From NCBI GenBank assembly GCA_026873275.1, contig JANTUC010000011.1, positions 992,001-1,056,000 on the forward strand: 64,000 nucleotides of DNA, written 5' to 3'. Shown here one piece after another: positions 59,458 to 64,000 of the stretch. A program made the position numbers and the translations under genes. This DNA comes from Pseudopithomyces maydicus (Eukaryota; Ascomycota; Dothideomycetes; Pleosporales; Didymosphaeriaceae). The notes beneath the pieces are model-generated. The model saw nothing but the letters and a program-made list of their open reading frames with translations. It searched no databases and was not told the DNA's origin. The first letter of the stretch is position 1. Every line of letters starts with the position of its first letter.

Positions 59458-60892
59458 TCAGAGCTTGGGAGATTCAGTGTCTTGCTGAGCGTCCTCGGGG
59501 AATGCGACGAAACTTTCTTCGCCGTTGAACTTCCTAAACACGATATAGTTAGCACATTCTACATGACCGGAAAAGCCGACTGCGCTTAAAGATGGTCGAG
59601 AGTGACCAGGAACTATAGGCTAAGATCCAGGCCACCTGTGTGGGTGCCAGCGGGCCGCCTTCTGCAGAGCAATCCAACCAGCTGCCCAGCCGCCACTGCC
59701 CCCTCCCGTGCTGCAGGACGCGCACAGAAGCATGCCATCACATCAATGAAAGAGTGTGTAAGACTCACCAGCCCCGTTCTGCACCAGCTGAAAGATAGCT
59801 GGTTTCAGAATTGATTACACAGTCCCAATTGCCAGCCACTTCACTGCCCAGGTCGATGTTCTTCCGCACGTACTTGGACAGGGAGGCGGTATAACACTGG
59901 AAATCATCTTCGTTAAGATCGGTTGGCATTATACCCGTCAAGGCACGGCCAGCGGCTATCTGTGCAGGTAGACGTAACAGTTAGTGAAGGATGCTCAACG
60001 TTGGGACAGCGAATAGGTGCGGGTCATAGGCGGGGTCATTAGGCCAACTCCCGCTACTATTCGACCAACTCCCGCTGCACCTGTAGTAGCTTATACGGGT
60101 TGGCTTGCAGTAGGACTCACCATTGTGGCTGCATGAGTACAGATGAGAACGGTCTTTGGCTGTTCGGGGTCATTGTCGAGGTCAGTAACAATTTTCATCA
60201 ATGCTTTAGCAACACGTTGATGAAGCTCGCTTAGCCATTCCCCTTTAGCGGGTGGGATGTGTACAGAGACATAACCTTGATCCAAACTTTGGAAGTGACG
60301 ATTCAAAATGTTTAGGTCGGGCGGAGCCGGATGTTCAAAATCTGCGCGACCGAAGAATTCGCTGTTTAACATTAGTAGATATCCTGTAGTTACCGAAGAG
60401 AATATCATGGTAGCGAGGACAGTCATGTAATTCGGCCGAGATACCTACCCAACTCCTCGATCTATCCTAATTTTACCACCTGCTCTACCCTCTTTGAAGA
60501 GTCGATCTGTAGTCGGCTTCAAAGTCTGCAGGCAACGATAGAAAGGGCTGGAGTATATCCGATCTACAGGTGGATCAATGGCGCATAGATGGTTGGCAAG
60601 CTCTGCAGCTTGCTCTACGCCATGGGCCGCAAGCGCTGGATCAGTAGGAATTCCAGTCGGGGTCCTTGTATTCGCAGTGTACACTCCGGTCTGAGGATTC
60701 ACATCCCAGTTGGAGCGGAACTGTAAAGCAAGCTTATTAGGCGATCATTACATCGGCTTTCAAATGTTGCGGTATGCGGTCATGTTTGAGAGGGCCTGGG
60801 TTCCCAAGTGGGCGGGAGGGGCTGGGGATTGCCAAAGCGGCGCAGCAGCTTAGACTTACAGCGTGGCGGACAATGTAGATAGTTTCGATCAT
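59458..60892 (-). CDS. Histidine phosphatase superfamily protein, TFC7 (tau55)-like
   Basis: Five exons (60860-60892, 60449-60720, 60121-60361, 59769-59959, 59458-59533) give 270 residues. The short first exon encodes MIETIYIVRHA, where the phosphohistidine motif normally reads RHG; this family often has RHA or RHG. FRSNWD, PALAAHGVEQAAELANHL, RIYSSPFYRCLQT, the RGVGEFFG segment and VLICTHAATM (second catalytic histidine) follow in the correct order. The pattern RSNW and ASPFYRCL-type helix is close to the N-terminal domain of yeast Tfc7, a TFIIIC subunit, but the protein lacks the long C-terminal part of Tfc7. It may be a stand-alone phosphatase or a TFIIIC partner. The introns are 139, 87, 161 and 235 bp, long for this genome. 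Confidence 0.85.
60043..60076. repeat. Short direct repeat inside a phosphatase intron
   Basis: CCAACTCCCGCT occurs twice (about 60043-60054 and 60065-60076) within the 161-bp intron 59960-60120. It is probably a small local duplication. Confidence 0.5.
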
Positions 60893-63725
60893 GATCAAGG
60901 CCGCGGAGGGTTTTGTGCTTATTTTGGCGGGTGGCGTTTCCAAATATGCTGTGCGCTGAGGTAGGTGCACGTTGGACGAACATTCAGTCTGATGTTTGAT
61001 GTGAATCGGCTGTGATAAATTACACGCTAAACCCAACTTATCAGTTAGGTAAAGCTGCCAATACCCAGATAACCAGTCTGACAAGGGTATCTGGATCTGG
61101 GATGTAGCAATGTCAGGAGGGAAGCCCCGGGGTTCTCCTCAACTGCACGCGTAGGACAAATGTTCGTACAGTGGTGTTGCGCATGGAACGATGACATGGC
61201 CGAATGATTGACAACCGTTTGGCAATCACCAGTCTCAGCCGCAGCAAAGCATAAAAATACGATTTACCATGCGCAGGGCTGCAAGTCGGTGTTTCAAAGT
61301 GGGCTTCGATCTTAACGAGTAGCCAAGCCAAGCAAGGTAGGCTGGACGGCCAGCGTACACTTCGCCCGAATCTTTCTACAGCCCCCTGGAGCGGAAGAGC
61401 CGTCCCTGGCCTGCCCCCACGGCCCGAGCAGAAAATGACACAAGGCTGGGAGTTTGAACCAAACCCGCATCACGGCATAGAGCATTTTGGTACTGGGTAA
61501 AGATTTCCAGAGTGGCAGGGCTAAGGTATAGCGTTCAGCGAAGGTGTCCACTGACTCTCCACATGCCAGCACCGATAGGGAAAAGCTATTTATTGTTCGT
61601 CGTTACTGCTCGATACCCAGGTCGCTTAGATTTAATCGGCGAGCATGTAGGCGCCGTCGTGATACAGCGCGCGCTAGAACGCTGGCCCACAATAATTGCG
61701 TTTACATTTTGCAGAGCCACAATGGGATGACAGACTATTAGGGCTATAGAGAGGGACAGGTATGTACACGGTTAAGGTCCGAATGGGTGGGAGCGCTATA
61801 AAAAGTTCCGAATACTGGCGGGAGAGCTCACAAGCAACACATGTGCAGGCTGTCGGCATCCGTATCCTGAAACTGGGACACCTAGGGCAAGTTGTCCAAA
61901 AACGGAAGGCTCTCAGTATGGCAAAAATCACGCGTTGACAGGCATTCGGCTCCCTCGATGAAGCCAGGGTTCTACGCATTGGCTATCACTCATTTCGGAT
62001 AGCCTAGATCATTGGGCCCTCGTCCACCTGCAAACCCATCACCTCGAGTAGGTATTCATGTGGGAGGCGTTGCGCAGCGGCCGAGGTACACTAGCGTCCG
62101 TACGTGCATGGACGAGTACCTGAACTATCAGACGTGCCCGGTGTCCGAACCCTTGACCCCCAGCGGAGCCTTCCGAGCGAAGGATGGCTATGAGTTGCGG
62201 GAGGAGCGCAGCTACACAACGGCGTACTAGACGCAGAGAGCGGACATCTCTAGGTAAGTATTTTTGAGGATCAAGGTGCTTTCGCCCTACAAAGCTCCTG
62301 CAGATAGCAAAAAAATGGAGCACATTGTACTCCTAGGCACTTTGCGCGGCTGTGCAGCCAGGACGCCTGAACGTCCCTTGGGAAGTGTTCCAACTTTGGT
62401 TGCCTGCTGGCATTCTGGGCCTTATACTTCTCGTGCAGGCTCGCTAACTAGTTCCATGTCCTGGAGCGGCCTACAAATTGCAATGGGATCATTGCCTTGT
62501 CAAGAGCCGTCACTTCCACGCTGCTGGATCAAATTTGACCAGGAACCACCAGAAATAGTTAGATGCTACACCCCTCCTGGATCGCTTGATTTGCGAGTCG
62601 TGACTTGCCAAAATTGCGGCAGCCGAGGAGGATCAATTCATCTTGCTGCACACCGTGGACAGGATAGCACTGAGTAGTGCAAAGTAAAACCGACCTTGAC
62701 GACGTGGTTAAACATGGTCGTCATATGCAGCCCGAGAGAGTCGATCGATATTACCGTGTAGTTGGTGGTTGCTCATTTACTGCTCCTATACCTATAGACC
62801 CGTAGAAGCCTCTATAACAATCGAGAAGCAGCAAATAAACGTCCGCTCCAGACGCCAAACAGTTGCATTAGTGCGGCATCTACTACATCTGAATCCTTTT
62901 AGCGGGCTTGAAGATTCCTGGGGCCAGCGGCTGTGGCGACTAACGGTGGAATGGCACATGTGCAGGTCTGCAGAACCCTTGCACTCGTCCCATAGTACCT
63001 AGTTCGTGTTCGTGCGGCATAGGACAGCCATGGTCATGCCACGGCTATCGGGCAAGAGTGCACGCCCTATCTTGGCTGGCTGATGGCTCAAAGGTTTCTA
63101 GGACAGATTGCCGATGGTTGATGCCGACGGCATCATCCCAGTGGAAGGACTACCAAAAGCTCACCTAGCGCAACCCACCCTATTGCACATTCCTGTTTGG
63201 TCGGATGTAAGATTGTCTGCAGCGTCAAGTAGTTGTGAAATTTCAATTTGAAAGATTGTCACTACGGTTCGACAACTTGCATAGGGTGTCCTTGGGCATA
63301 ACTCTCTGATACCAAACGCTTGGCTGTATGCTCCGCCGTAATTCAATGGCTCACAAGCCACAATTTAAAACCGAGTACTGGTCACTGGACGTCGCGTGCA
63401 ATGGACTGTAGCCTGTCTTGTAGGAGGACGCATTCCACACCGGGATACCGAAAATGCAGGCCAACGTTTTGATGGCTTGCACATAGCACAGATAATAACA
63501 ATAACAAAGATCCTTGTATATCGTGTGAGCGCAGGCACATGTCGAAGAGCGGGAAAGACAATCTATTAATCTAAGGCAACGCACGATAGACTTGATTAAC
63601 AAAGATTTACGGGTGCAAAGCACCCGTCTTCGTCATCGACTGGGTATCTAATGAAAGTTCGGTAAGAAATACAACTTGTTAGCTGTGCAAGCTTTCTGAG
63701 GTAGCCCTCTCGAGGTGGGGTTCTT
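60893..63725. other. Long gene-free stretch, nothing recognised
   Basis: About 2.8 kb. The open frames (for example 62264-62677, 62012-62230, 61674-61979) are not supported by domains or splice-linked conserved segments. It includes the phosphatase promoter on the left and the 3' flank of the partial membrane-protein gene on the right. Confidence 0.5.
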
Positions 63726-64000
63726 TTATTTTGTGCCAAAATTATGCATTTGAATGTGGTGCCCCATTTCCTCATCATTTGTGCCTGGTTGATGGCGGGT
63801 CGAAAACTTTCCCATCATACCAAGTTTCTTCTCTGTGAGCCATACCCGCAACATTATCAAATATTTCACAATGAGAAAGATGATGATAGAGCCGACCAGA
63901 ATGCCAACGATGTAGCCTGCCACCACCCCGCTCGAGTGTTTGTCCAGGTCGAGAAAATCGTACGAATACCATCCTTGTAGATAGTGGGTGAGATATGCGA
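63726..64000 (-). CDS. C-terminal part of a membrane protein, truncated by the window edge
   Basis: The minus-strand frame is open from the right edge to the stop at 63726, giving 90 residues. It begins AYLTHYLQGWYSYDFLDLDK, crosses the membrane once (VVAGYIVGILVGSIIIFLIV) and ends in a basic then polar tail (LRVWLTEKKLGMMGKFSTRH, then HHIQMHNFGTK). The rest of the gene lies beyond 64000. The hydrophobic helix and the following positive charges suggest a cytoplasmic C-terminus. I do not recognise the family with confidence. Confidence 0.6.
   Translation of the reverse strand, partial: AYLTHYLQGWYSYDFLDLDKHSSGVVAGYIVGILVGSIIIFLIVKYLIMLRVWLTEKKLGMMGKFSTRHQPGTNDEEMGHHIQMHNFGTK

Noticed and set aside
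1..64000. CRISPR arrays, bacterial operons or plasmid features
   Set aside because: No regular repeat-spacer structure, and introns plus gene families show a fungal nuclear origin.

Overview
This window reads as nuclear DNA of a filamentous ascomycete, most likely a Dothideomycete (Pleosporales-like). The evidence is short spliceosomal introns (mostly 46-160 bp) with CTAAC/TGAC branch sites, fungus-specific families (Zn2Cys6 regulator, PTH11/SAT4-type membrane protein, GPR1/FUN34/YaaH transporter), and a large AT-rich block carrying the signature of repeat-induced point mutation (RIP). The species call is inference.

Region 1 (1 to about 19,680) is a gene-free, transposon-derived AT-rich block. 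It holds one nearly full-length Ty3/gypsy chromovirus on the minus strand (169-6111: two 351-bp LTRs, ATACT target duplication, polypurine tract, gag zinc knuckle, protease, RT with YLDD, RNase H, integrase, chromodomain). It also holds a solo LTR of the same family (15164-15514, TGAAA duplication). Around these lie much older gypsy remnants, recognisable only as mutated RT/RNase H (7.2-7.6 kb, 13.1-13.9 kb) and a gag-type knuckle (17.1 kb), all on the minus strand.

Region 2 (19.7 to 37.5 kb) begins abruptly with normal base composition. It contains a broken astacin-like metallopeptidase/H-type lectin gene directly at the boundary, a GPR1/FUN34/YaaH acetate-transporter-family gene with a GC-AG intron, a nucleotidyltransferase-like gene with a long low-complexity tail, ESF1, a multi-pass membrane protein, a CSC1/RSN1-type channel and a mitochondrial thioredoxin-like protein.

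Region 3 (37.5 to 42.4 kb) is gene-poor and holds the decayed remains of a PTH11/SAT4-type receptor gene.

Region 4 (42.4 to 56.6 kb) is a compact housekeeping cluster: Zn2Cys6 regulator, EIF1AD-like protein, ALG3, chorismate mutase, MDV1-like WD40 protein, external NADH dehydrogenase with an EF-hand, RNase H2 subunit C and a cyclopropane-fatty-acid-synthase-like methyltransferase.

Region 5 (56.6 to 64 kb) is sparse, with a TFC7-like histidine phosphatase and the C-terminus of a membrane protein running off the right edge.

The genes do not form an obvious single pathway. Six otherwise well-conserved reading-frame breaks occur in five genes; four sit in mononucleotide runs of five or six. That pattern suggests base-level assembly indels rather than decay. 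The metallopeptidase and the PTH11-like gene instead carry transition-type nonsense or active-site changes and look genuinely broken.
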